Part shown: positions 1 to 6,573 of the stretch, piece by piece
Position numbering within the stretch: the stretch's first letter is position 1
Layout: every line of letters begins with the position of its first letter
DNA from: HXMU1420-2 sp040830545
GTDB lineage: Bacteria > Pseudomonadota > Alphaproteobacteria > Rhodobacterales > Rhodobacteraceae
DNA length: 12,476 bases
Assembly (NCBI GenBank): GCA_040830545.1
Contig: JBFOMB010000172.1
Location: forward strand, 1 to 12,476
Direction: 5' to 3'
The notes under the pieces: generated by a model
Databases searched by the model: none
Told to the model about the DNA's origin: nothing
Seen by the model: only the letters and a program-made list of their open reading frames with translations
Program-made: the position numbers and the translations under genes

Positions 1-59
1 CAGGTTGTGTCCTGAAACCAAAACCAACACCGGTTGCGGGCAGGAACCACCGTCCCTCT

Positions 60-779
60 TTGTCATGCGGGTGCTTGGGCCAAAAGGCCGGGGAAAACCC
101 CCGGGGTGAGGCTGTTCGGAGGAACAAAGAGTACCGCAAGCACCGCTATACCCCGCCTCCGGGCGCCGCAGATATTCGGCTGGTGCGGCATGGGGAATCG
201 CAGCCCGCCATTCCCGGACAGTCGTTTCCGATGAAGGACGGACACGGCGATCCGGCGCTGCATCCTGATGGAGAGGCGCAGGCGGTTGCGGTGGGTGAAC
301 GGCTGAAATCCGTTGCGTTTTCCGCGATTTACGTCACGACCTTGCAGCGCACGCACCAGACCGCTGCGCCCTTGGTCGGGCATCTGGGCCTGAAACCACG
401 GATCGAGGCGGACCTGCGCGAAGTGCATCTGGGCGACTGGGACGGCGGTGAATACCGCATCCGTGCGGCCGAGGGGCATCCGGCCTTTCGCAAGGCGATG
501 GAGACAGGGGAATGGGGCGAGATTCCGGGGGCGGAGACCACAGCCGCCTTCACCGGTCGCGTGCGCGATGGGCTGTTTCGGATCGCTGCGGCGCATCCGG
601 ACGAACGCGTGGCGGCCTTTGTCCATGGCGGCGTGATCGCGGCGGCCATGGCGCTGGCCACGGGTGCGTCGCCTTTCACCTTTGCCGGGGCGGCAAACGG
701 ATCGTTTACCCGCATCGTGATCCAAGGTGACCGCATGACGGTTCGCGGGTTCAACGACGTGGCGCATCTGGAGGGGTAG
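60..779 (+). CDS. Histidine phosphatase family protein, canonical active site, start uncertain
   Basis: Member of the histidine phosphatase (phosphoglycerate mutase-like) superfamily, probably a cytosolic phosphomonoesterase; the substrate cannot be told. All expected catalytic elements are visible: RLVRHGES with the phospho-accepting His encoded at 189-191, the second Arg in LQRTHQTAAP, the Glu in LREVHLGDWDGG, and the second His in FVHGGVI (codon 624-626). The C-terminal end looks complete. The start is the weak point. The frame is open from the left window edge, and no ATG or GTG precedes the RHG motif in frame. The entry uses TTG 60; TTG 75 is another option. A good GGAGG at 118-122 is not followed by any usual start codon. 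Related proteins, as I recall them, begin only about 20-25 residues before the RHG motif, so the first 20-25 residues given here may not be real. The gene converges on the reductase gene at 873-1871. Function confident, 5' end not. Confidence 0.8.
   Translation: MSCGCLGQKAGENPRGEAVRRNKEYRKHRYTPPPGAADIRLVRHGESQPAIPGQSFPMKDGHGDPALHPDGEAQAVAVGERLKSVAFSAIYVTTLQRTHQTAAPLVGHLGLKPRIEADLREVHLGDWDGGEYRIRAAEGHPAFRKAMETGEWGEIPGAETTAAFTGRVRDGLFRIAAAHPDERVAAFVHGGVIAAAMALATGASPFTFAGAANGSFTRIVIQGDRMTVRGFNDVAHLEG
67..146 (+). other. Foldable multi-hairpin segment over the 5' end of the phosphatase gene
   Basis: Seen in the sequence: GCGGGTGCTTG (67-77) pairs with CAAGCACCGC (137-146) with one bulged G. The enclosed stretch holds GGCC-AAAA-GGCC (78-89), GGGG-AAAA-CCCC (90-101) and TGTTC-GGAG-GAACA (113-126). 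The last hairpin would place the only good Shine-Dalgarno sequence (GGAGG, 118-122) in and beside its loop. I could not match it to a riboswitch or known small RNA family. It may be a cis-acting leader or chance pairing in GC-rich DNA. Confidence 0.35.
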
Positions 780-781
780 GA

Positions 782-840
782 CGCGTCTTGGAAGACGCGG
801 AAGCGGTTTTGAAACCGCTTCCAAGGCGTTTTGAAACGCC
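782..840. repeat. Three tandem inverted repeats between convergent genes
   Basis: Three adjacent near-perfect palindromes fill the middle of the 93-base convergent gap. They are GCGTCTT-GG-AAGACGC (783-798), an 11-bp arm pair GGAAGCGGTTT / AAACCGCTTCC (799-809 / 812-822), and GGCGTTT-TG-AAACGCC (825-840). The second and third share the centre GTTTTGAAAC. Because each is symmetrical, the transcript folds the same way from either strand. No run of T follows, so a classical rho-independent terminator is not evident. Likely roles are 3'-end protection or bidirectional termination for the two converging genes, or a dispersed intergenic repeat. Confidence 0.7.
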
Positions 841-872
841 GTGGTCCCGCTGGAAAAACCGGTGTGCAAGGG

Positions 873-1871
873 TCAGTCCATCGTCAGGACGACCTTGCCC
901 ATCACCTTGCGGTCTTCCATCATTTTCAGCGCTTCCGCCGCCTGAGCCATCGGGAAGGATGCGGAAATCTGCGGCTTGATCTTGCCCTCTGCGTACATCT
1001 GGAACAGGTCGCGCATGTTGGATGCGTGCCCTTTGGGATCACGCATGGTGGCCGCGCCCCAGAAGACGCCGACGATCTGACAGCTTTTTAACAGGGTCAG
1101 GTTGGCCGGGATCTTTGGAATGCCCGCCGGGAAACCCACAACCAGGAACCGACCGTTCCAGGCCATACCGCGAATGACCGGTTCGGCATAAGCCCCGCCC
1201 ACTGCGTCATAGGCTACATCAACGCCGCCCGCGCCGACGGCCTGTTTGATCTGGTTCGAAAGTTCCTTCTGCGCGTCCCGCCCGTCCAGTTCACGCGGAT
1301 AGATGATCGCGTCATCCGCGCCGATTTGGCGGCAGAAATCGGCCTTTTCCTGAGAGGACACCGCGCCAATGACCCGCGCGCCCATGGCTTTGCCCAGCTC
1401 AATCGCTGCAGCGCCAACGCCGCCCGCTGCGCCCAGGATCAGTAAGGATTCACCCTCGGCCAGATAGCCGCGATCCTTCAGCGCGTAGTAGGACGTGCCA
1501 TAGGTGAAGATGAAACAGGCCGCATCTTCGTATGGCATCTCATCCGGGATCTTGATCGTGCGGATCGCGTCGATGGCGGCATGGGTTGCAAACCCGCCAT
1601 GGGAGGTCAGCGCCAGAACCCGGTCGCCCACGGCCAGCGTGTCCACACCTTCGCCAAGTGCGACAACCTCACCCGCAATCTCGCCACCCGGCGCAAACGG
1701 GCGTTCCGGTTTGAACTGGTACATGTCCCGAATCATCAGCGTGTCCGGGAAGTTCAGGCCAGCGGCGTGGATACGCACCACAACCTGCCCCTTGCCCGGT
1801 TCAGGGTCCGGCAGTTCGGTCAGTTCAAGTGTATCAGGACCGCCGACAGCGGTACTCAGCATGGCTTTCAT
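873..1871 (-). CDS. NAD(P)H:quinone oxidoreductase-like, zinc-free medium-chain reductase
   Basis: A 332-residue medium-chain dehydrogenase/reductase of the quinone oxidoreductase (Qor) class, expected to use NADPH to reduce a quinone or an activated alkene such as an enal or enoyl ester. The N-terminal GroES-like domain covers about residues 1-120 and the Rossmann domain follows, with LGAAGGVGAAA near 147-156 as the nucleotide-binding turn. Where zinc alcohol dehydrogenases have GHE, this protein has PGGEIAGEV (61-69), and no structural-zinc Cys cluster is seen, so it is the zinc-free type. Start chosen at ATG 1871 because GGGAGG (plus-strand 1878-1883) sits six bases upstream; a second in-frame ATG lies at 1862. 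It is divergent from the acyl-CoA dehydrogenase operon and may share its control. Enoyl-CoA reductase activity is possible but unproven. Confidence 0.88.
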   Translation of the reverse strand: MKAMLSTAVGGPDTLELTELPDPEPGKGQVVVRIHAAGLNFPDTLMIRDMYQFKPERPFAPGGEIAGEVVALGEGVDTLAVGDRVLALTSHGGFATHAAIDAIRTIKIPDEMPYEDAACFIFTYGTSYYALKDRGYLAEGESLLILGAAGGVGAAAIELGKAMGARVIGAVSSQEKADFCRQIGADDAIIYPRELDGRDAQKELSNQIKQAVGAGGVDVAYDAVGGAYAEPVIRGMAWNGRFLVVGFPAGIPKIPANLTLLKSCQIVGVFWGAATMRDPKGHASNMRDLFQMYAEGKIKPQISASFPMAQAAEALKMMEDRKVMGKVVLTMD

Positions 1872-1877
1872 GGATGT

Positions 1878-1883
1878 CCTCCC
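1878..1883 (-). promoter_or_regulatory. Ribosome binding site of the quinone oxidoreductase-like gene
   Basis: Reads GGGAGG on the minus strand, six bases before ATG at 1871. It rules out the longer upstream-extended frame that runs to about 1928. Confidence 0.75.
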
Positions 1884-1949
1884 AACGGCCCGAAAGGGCG
1901 ATTCTCCTACACCCGAACCGGGTAACATTTACACCTCGGAATGGGCTGA

Positions 1950-1991
1950 TTACGTTAAGTCTTCTACCCCGCTAGTGCCTTGTCAACGTAA
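1950..1991. promoter_or_regulatory. Spaced inverted repeat and overlapping -35-like element in the divergent promoter region
   Basis: TTACGTT (1950-1956) is repeated in inverse as AACGTAA (1985-1991), 28 bases apart between the arms. The match extends as TTACGTTRA. The right arm overlaps TTGTCAA (1980-1986), which reads TTGTCA on the plus strand and a perfect TTGACA on the minus strand, so -35 elements for both divergent genes could overlap here. No convincing -10 accompanies either. This 176-base gap (1872-2047) must hold the promoters of both the reductase gene and the large operon, so an operator here is plausible. The regulator is unknown. Confidence 0.4.
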
Positions 1992-2034
1992 ATTCGAAAT
2001 GCAATTCTGCATAGCGGAACGACAAGCAAGACGT

Positions 2035-2041
2035 GGGGAGG
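2035..2041 (+). promoter_or_regulatory. Ribosome binding site fixing a TTG start for the first acyl-CoA dehydrogenase
   Basis: GGGGAGG lies six bases before TTG at 2048-2050. An in-frame GTG at 2033 would overlap this site, so TTG 2048 is the better start. Confidence 0.75.
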
Positions 2042-2047
2042 CGAGCC

Positions 2048-3220
2048 TTGCACGACATCACCGATCCGGAGGAATTCCGGTCCGCCCTTCGCGCGTGGCT
2101 GGAGGAAAACTGTCCCGAAGAGATGCGCGATGGCGCCAATGACGAGGCCAGCATTTGCTGGGGCGGCAAGAATTGGGTGTTCACGTCCGAGGCGCAAAAA
2201 CAGTGGTTGAATCGTTGTGCCAGCGTCGGCCTGACCGTGCCGAAATGGCCGCGTGCTTATGGTGGGGCCGGGCTGGATCGCGCGCGGGAGAAAATCTTCC
2301 ACGAGGAGATGCGCCGGATCAACGCGCGGTCTCCGTTGCAGAGTTTCGGCATCTGGATGCTGGGCCCGGCGCTGCTGCAATTCGGGACCGAAGAACAGAA
2401 GCTGCACTATCTGCCGGAAATTGCGCGGGGCGAGGTCCGGTGGTGCCAGGGCTATTCCGAGCCCGGCGCGGGGTCTGACCTCGCCTCGCTCCAGACCCGG
2501 TGCGAGGACATGGGCGATCATTGGCTGGTCAACGGCCAGAAGGTGTGGACGTCTTATGCGAACAAGGCCGACTGGATTTTTGCGCTGGTGCGCACGGACC
2601 GGGACGCGCCCAAGCACAAGGGCATTTCCTTTGTTCTGATTGATATGGAAACACAGGGTGTGTCGACATCACCGATCCTGCTGATCTCTGGCGCGTCGCC
2701 GTTTTGCGAAACCTTCTTTGACGATGTGAAAGTGCCTAAGGAACAGGTGGTGGGCGACGTGAACCGTGGCTGGGACGTGGCGAAATACCTGCTGACCCAT
2801 GAACGGGAAATGATCTCTGCCGGTGGTGGAGGTCTGACCGGCGGCGGACGTGCCTTGGGCGCTGTGCTGGCCGAAGATTCTGATGGCAACATGGACACTT
2901 GCCTGCGCGCGGATGCCATGGCGGCCGAGATTGATACTCTGGCCTTTGGTCTGACACTGGAGCGGTACAAGGATCAGGCCGAGGCAGGCCAGGGGACGGG
3001 TGATGCGTCGGCTATGCTGAAATATGCGGGAACCGAGCTGAACAAGCGCCGGTTGGAGCTGATGATGACGGCAGGCGGGTCTGACGCACTGGAATGGGAT
3101 GGTGCAATGGGAACTCGCCCTGCGGACTGGCTGCGGACCAAGGCGAACTCGATCGAGGGTGGCACGTCCGAGGTCATGTTAAGCATTGTGTCAAAACGCG
3201 TGTTGGGGCTGCCCGGCTAA
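2048..3220 (+). CDS. Acyl-CoA dehydrogenase family protein, catalytic-type subunit
   Basis: A 390-residue FAD-dependent acyl-CoA dehydrogenase that introduces an alpha-beta double bond into an acyl-CoA in the cytosol and passes electrons to ETF. Visible signatures are GYSEPGAGSD (135-144), NGQKVWTS (162-169) and, at the C-terminus, SIEGGTSEV (368-376), a normal FAD/CoA-side motif. The residue just before the GT of that motif is Gly, so the MCAD-type catalytic Glu is absent. Glu252 in LLTHEREM instead aligns with the base of isovaleryl-CoA dehydrogenase and of the ChsE4-type subunits. Overall it resembles the larger subunit of heteromeric alpha2beta2 enzymes such as mycobacterial FadE26/FadE28. 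Translation starts at TTG 2048, after GGGGAGG. First gene of the operon; the next gene is a second acyl-CoA dehydrogenase 80 bases on. Substrate unknown; a branched or ring-derived acyl-CoA would fit the type. Confidence 0.92.
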   Translation: MHDITDPEEFRSALRAWLEENCPEEMRDGANDEASICWGGKNWVFTSEAQKQWLNRCASVGLTVPKWPRAYGGAGLDRAREKIFHEEMRRINARSPLQSFGIWMLGPALLQFGTEEQKLHYLPEIARGEVRWCQGYSEPGAGSDLASLQTRCEDMGDHWLVNGQKVWTSYANKADWIFALVRTDRDAPKHKGISFVLIDMETQGVSTSPILLISGASPFCETFFDDVKVPKEQVVGDVNRGWDVAKYLLTHEREMISAGGGGLTGGGRALGAVLAEDSDGNMDTCLRADAMAAEIDTLAFGLTLERYKDQAEAGQGTGDASAMLKYAGTELNKRRLELMMTAGGSDALEWDGAMGTRPADWLRTKANSIEGGTSEVMLSIVSKRVLGLPG

Positions 3221-3300
3221 GTCGGGCACCGGATCAAAGAACATCCGGGTCGGTTTCGCGTGGCGAAGCGGTCCCCGGCAAAAAGTTGGGCGGATAGATC

Positions 3301-4416
3301 ATGGCCAAACTCGTAAAATCTGAAGAGGAAACCATGCTGGCCGATATGGCACGTGGGTTTCTGGACGACGCTGCACCGGTCAGCCGGTTGCGCAAGATGC
3401 GGGACGAGGGGCAGACCCACGACCCTGATTTGTGGGCCGAGATGGCGCAGATGGGCTGGGCCGGGGTGCTGGTACCCGAGGCGCAGGGCGGGTCTGACAT
3501 GGGGCACGCCGCAGCGGGCATTCTGGCCGAAGAGATGGGCAAGACGCTGACCGTGTCCCCCTTCTTGTCGACTGCAGTGATCGCGGCAACGGCGCTGCGG
3601 CAGGTGTCAGATGAACGTGCGCAGACGGCTTTGGCGGCGATAGCCTCGGGCGAGCGGACCTATGCACTGGCGATTGACGAGGGGCGCAAACACGATCCGG
3701 ATGCCACGCAACTGTCTGGCGCCGAGGCCGGGAATGGGTTTCGCCTGAATGGGTCGAAGACCTTTGTTGTTGACGGCGCCCATGCGGATCGGCTGCTGGT
3801 ATTGGCGCGGACAGGTGACGCGCTGACCCTGTTCGATCTGCCTGCGGACCGTGATGGGATCGACGTGCAGGCCAGCGCCATGATCGACAGCCGCGACAGC
3901 GCCCGGATCGAATTTACCGACGTGGAGGCAACGGGCGAGGACGTGCTGGGCACCGTTGGTGACGCCATGGCCGTGTTGAAACCGGCATTGGAGGCCGGGC
4001 AGGCCGCCTTGGCAGCGGAGTCCACGGGACTGGCGGCAGCGGCCTTTGGCATGACAGTTGAATACTTGAAGGAACGAAAGCAGTTTGGCGTGCCCATCGG
4101 GGCGTTTCAGGCGCTTCAACATCGGGCAGCACATCTTTGGTGTGAAACGGAAATCACGGCCTCGGCCATCCTGAACGCAGGCCGTAAGCTGGACGCGGAC
4201 CCCGACAATGCGTCGCTGGCTGTGTCCCTGGCAAAAGCACGTGCGAACCAAACGGCGAAACTGGCCGTGATCGAAGGCGTGCAGATGCATGGTGGCATCG
4301 GCATGACCGATGCGTTCGACATGGGCTTTTACATGAAACGCGCCCGCGTCGCGGCAGAGTGGCTGGGCGACTATGGCTATCACGCAGAACGCGTGGCACA
4401 GTCGAGAGGGTTCTGA
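3301..4416 (+). CDS. Acyl-CoA dehydrogenase family protein, probable non-catalytic partner subunit
   Basis: A 371-residue acyl-CoA dehydrogenase-fold protein. Family features are the helical N-terminal domain, YLKERKQFGVPIGAFQ (255-270) and VQMHGGIGMTDAFDMGFY (327-344). Two possible catalytic Glu positions look empty by hand alignment: the isovaleryl-type position falls at about Gly233, and the MCAD-type position near 355 is in a C-terminus that lacks the usual EGT motif and ends shortly after KRARVAAEW. This pattern is known in the beta subunits of alpha2beta2 enzymes (ChsE2, ChsE5), which complete the FAD and substrate site with a catalytic partner. The adjacent gene at 2048-3220 is the natural partner. 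The start at ATG 3301 has only a weak upstream GGCGGA. The stop overlaps the next start by one base (TGATG), so translation is probably coupled. Homotetrameric activity is unlikely but not excluded. Confidence 0.9.
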   Translation: MAKLVKSEEETMLADMARGFLDDAAPVSRLRKMRDEGQTHDPDLWAEMAQMGWAGVLVPEAQGGSDMGHAAAGILAEEMGKTLTVSPFLSTAVIAATALRQVSDERAQTALAAIASGERTYALAIDEGRKHDPDATQLSGAEAGNGFRLNGSKTFVVDGAHADRLLVLARTGDALTLFDLPADRDGIDVQASAMIDSRDSARIEFTDVEATGEDVLGTVGDAMAVLKPALEAGQAALAAESTGLAAAAFGMTVEYLKERKQFGVPIGAFQALQHRAAHLWCETEITASAILNAGRKLDADPDNASLAVSLAKARANQTAKLAVIEGVQMHGGIGMTDAFDMGFYMKRARVAAEWLGDYGYHAERVAQSRGF

Positions 4417-5339
4417 TGATCCGGTTTGACGGACAGGTGGCGATCGTCACGGGCGCAGGCGCTGGATTGGGCCGGTCGCATGCGCTGGGATTGGCGGCGC
4501 GCGGCGCGAAGGTTGTGGTCAACGACATGGGCGCAGCGACGGACGGGCAGGGAAGTGACGACAGCCCCGCCGCGCGTGTGGTGGAGGAAATCCGCGCCGC
4601 CGGGGGCGAGGCCATGGCGCACGGCGCGGATGTCTCGGACGAGGCGCAGGTCGCTGACATGGTGGCCCGTACCAAGGACGCCTGGGGCCGGGTTGATGTT
4701 CTGATCAACAACGCGGGCATCCTGCGGGACAAGACGTTTGCCAAGATGACCGTAGCCGACTTCCGCAAAGTGGTCGAGGTGCACCTGATGGGCACGGCCA
4801 TTTGCTGTCACGCGGTTTGGCCAATGATGCGCGAACAGAATTATGGGCGGATCGTTGTGACCTCTTCCGCTTCCGGGATTTACGGGAACTTCGGGCAAAG
4901 CAACTATGGCGCGGCCAAGGCAGCCATGATCGGCCTGATGAATGTGCTGCATCAGGAAGGGGCCAAGAACAACATTCATATCAACACGCTGGCCCCGACG
5001 GCGGTGACGCGGATGACTGCTGATCTGCTGCCCGAAGCCACACATGATATGCTGGCCCCGGAAACGATCACACCGGGCGTGCTGTACCTGGTCAGCGAAG
5101 ACGCTCCATCCCGTGTCATCATGGGCGCGGGCGGTGGCAGCTATGCCCAGACGCGGATCTACGAAACCCCCGGCATCACGCTGATCGGGGACGACAACAC
5201 GCCTGAAGCTGTGGCAGCCCAGTTTGGCGAGGTGACCAATTCAGACGGTCAAACCGTGATGGATGATGCCTTTGCCCAAACCCGAAAATACGCGTTCAAC
5301 GCCGCGAAAGAGCTGGGCGTTGATGTGAAATGGAACTGA
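4416..5339 (+). CDS. SDR oxidoreductase, (3R)-hydroxyacyl-CoA dehydrogenase type
   Basis: A 307-residue short-chain dehydrogenase. The cofactor motif is TGAGAGLG (12-19), followed by NDMG (36-39), NNAG (98-101) and the catalytic set Ser151, Tyr164, Lys168 (in SNYGAAKAA). The opening RFDGQVAIVTGAGAGLGR, the inserted stretch after residue 38 and the length near 300 match the dehydrogenase domain of peroxisomal multifunctional enzyme type 2 (17-beta-HSD4) and bacterial relatives such as ChsB1. These oxidise (3R)-3-hydroxyacyl-CoA to 3-ketoacyl-CoA with NAD. ATG 4416 is chosen because it overlaps the preceding stop and follows GAGAGGG (4404-4410). It would act between a hydratase, not found in this window, and the thiolase that follows 35 bases later. 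A role on another hydroxylated intermediate is possible. Confidence 0.9.
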   Translation: MIRFDGQVAIVTGAGAGLGRSHALGLAARGAKVVVNDMGAATDGQGSDDSPAARVVEEIRAAGGEAMAHGADVSDEAQVADMVARTKDAWGRVDVLINNAGILRDKTFAKMTVADFRKVVEVHLMGTAICCHAVWPMMREQNYGRIVVTSSASGIYGNFGQSNYGAAKAAMIGLMNVLHQEGAKNNIHINTLAPTAVTRMTADLLPEATHDMLAPETITPGVLYLVSEDAPSRVIMGAGGGSYAQTRIYETPGITLIGDDNTPEAVAAQFGEVTNSDGQTVMDDAFAQTRKYAFNAAKELGVDVKWN

Positions 5340-5374
5340 ACTTCACCCTGTAACCGTCTGGAAGGACAAATGAA

Positions 5375-6571
5375 ATGCGCGACGCCGTAATTGTCTCCAC
5401 CGCCCGTACCCCGATTGGCAAGGCCTATCGCGGTGCGTTCAACAACACGACCCCGCAGGCGCTTATGGGCCATGCGATTGATCATGCCGTTCAGCGCGCG
5501 GGCATTGATCCGGCCGAGATTTCGGACTGCATCATCGGGTCCGCTTTGCAGCAGGGGCATTCCGGCGGCAACATTGCACGTCAGGCGGCGATCCGTGCGG
5601 GGATGCCGGTGACCGTGGGTGGCATGTCCGTAGATCGGCAGTGCGCGTCCGGCATGATGGCGATTGCAACTGCGGCCAAGCAGGTTGTGCAGGATGGCAT
5701 GGACGTTGTCATCGGCGGCGGCGTTGAAAGCATCTCCATGGTGCAGACGCCCGAAATGCGTGTGGGGCCCGATCCCTGGATTCTGGAGCACAAGCCGGAA
5801 CTTTATATGTCCATGCTGGAAACGGCGGAAACCGTTGGTGAACGTTATGGCCTGACCCGCGAGTATCAGGACGAATATGCCGCGCAATCTCAGGCACGGA
5901 CCCATGCCGGGCAGGAAGCAGGTCGGTTTGATGCGGAAATCGTGCCGATGACCACGGTCATGAAGATGCAGAACAAGGAAACCGGCGAAATCACCGAACA
6001 CGAGGTGACGCTGGAAAGGGATGAGGGGAACCGCCCCTCGACCACGGCGGAGTCGCTGGCTGGCCTGCAACCGGTGTTCAAGAACGGCATGCACATCAAG
6101 GAAGGCAAGCACATCACGGCGGGCAATGCCTCGCAATTGTCTGATGGTGCGTCTGCGTCCGTGATCATGGAAGCCAAGCTGGCCGAACAAAAGGGGCTGG
6201 AACCGCTGGGTCGTTATGTTGGTGTGATGGCGGCAGGTTGTGAGCCGGACGAGATGGGCATTGGCCCGGTCTTTGCCGTGCCGAAACTGCTGGAAGCGCA
6301 TAATCTGACCATGGACGACATCGACCTGTGGGAATTCAACGAAGCCTTCGCCGTGCAGGTTCTCTATAGCCGGGACCGTCTGGGCATCCCGAACGAGACC
6401 ATGAACGTGGATGGCGGCGCGATTTCCATTGGCCACCCCTATGGCATGTCTGGCGCGCGCATGGTTGGCCACGCCCTGATCGAGGGCAAGCGGCGCGGCG
6501 CGAAATACGTGGTCTGCACGATGTGTGTGGGCGGCGGCATGGGCGCAGCCGGCCTCTTCGAGGTGCTCTGA
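5375..6571 (+). CDS. Thiolase (acetyl-CoA acyltransferase)
   Basis: A 398-residue thiolase that cleaves a 3-ketoacyl-CoA with CoA, releasing acetyl-CoA or propionyl-CoA. The nucleophile is Cys90 in DRQCASG. Also present are NEAFA (322-326), the GHP motif (353-355) in SIGHPYGMSGAR, and the general-base Cys384 in CTMCVGGGMGAAGLFE. All four thiolase landmarks are intact and the length is standard. The start at ATG 5375 has GAAGGA (5361-5366) eight bases upstream. It sits after the dehydrogenase genes and two bases before the flavoprotein gene, matching the last step of a beta-oxidation round. The sequence style is closer to degradative (FadA5-like) than to biosynthetic thiolases, a judgement from memory. 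Confidence 0.95.
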   Translation: MRDAVIVSTARTPIGKAYRGAFNNTTPQALMGHAIDHAVQRAGIDPAEISDCIIGSALQQGHSGGNIARQAAIRAGMPVTVGGMSVDRQCASGMMAIATAAKQVVQDGMDVVIGGGVESISMVQTPEMRVGPDPWILEHKPELYMSMLETAETVGERYGLTREYQDEYAAQSQARTHAGQEAGRFDAEIVPMTTVMKMQNKETGEITEHEVTLERDEGNRPSTTAESLAGLQPVFKNGMHIKEGKHITAGNASQLSDGASASVIMEAKLAEQKGLEPLGRYVGVMAAGCEPDEMGIGPVFAVPKLLEAHNLTMDDIDLWEFNEAFAVQVLYSRDRLGIPNETMNVDGGAISIGHPYGMSGARMVGHALIEGKRRGAKYVVCTMCVGGGMGAAGLFEVL

Positions 6572-6573
6572 GA

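Noticed and set aside
1..180. Cobalamin or other known riboswitch before the first phosphatase gene
   Set aside because: Some G/C blocks look suggestive, but none of the conserved cores I know (cobalamin, TPP, FMN, glycine, SAM-II, SAH) could be found.
63..869. Minus-strand open frame (268 codons) opposite the first phosphatase gene
   Set aside because: No domain visible; the plus strand carries a complete phosphatase signature and the frame crosses the palindrome array.
3221..3300. Internal promoter or terminator between the two acyl-CoA dehydrogenase genes
   Set aside because: Only a small TTCGC-GTG-GCGAA hairpin is seen, with no T run and no promoter-like boxes, so the genes are treated as one operon.
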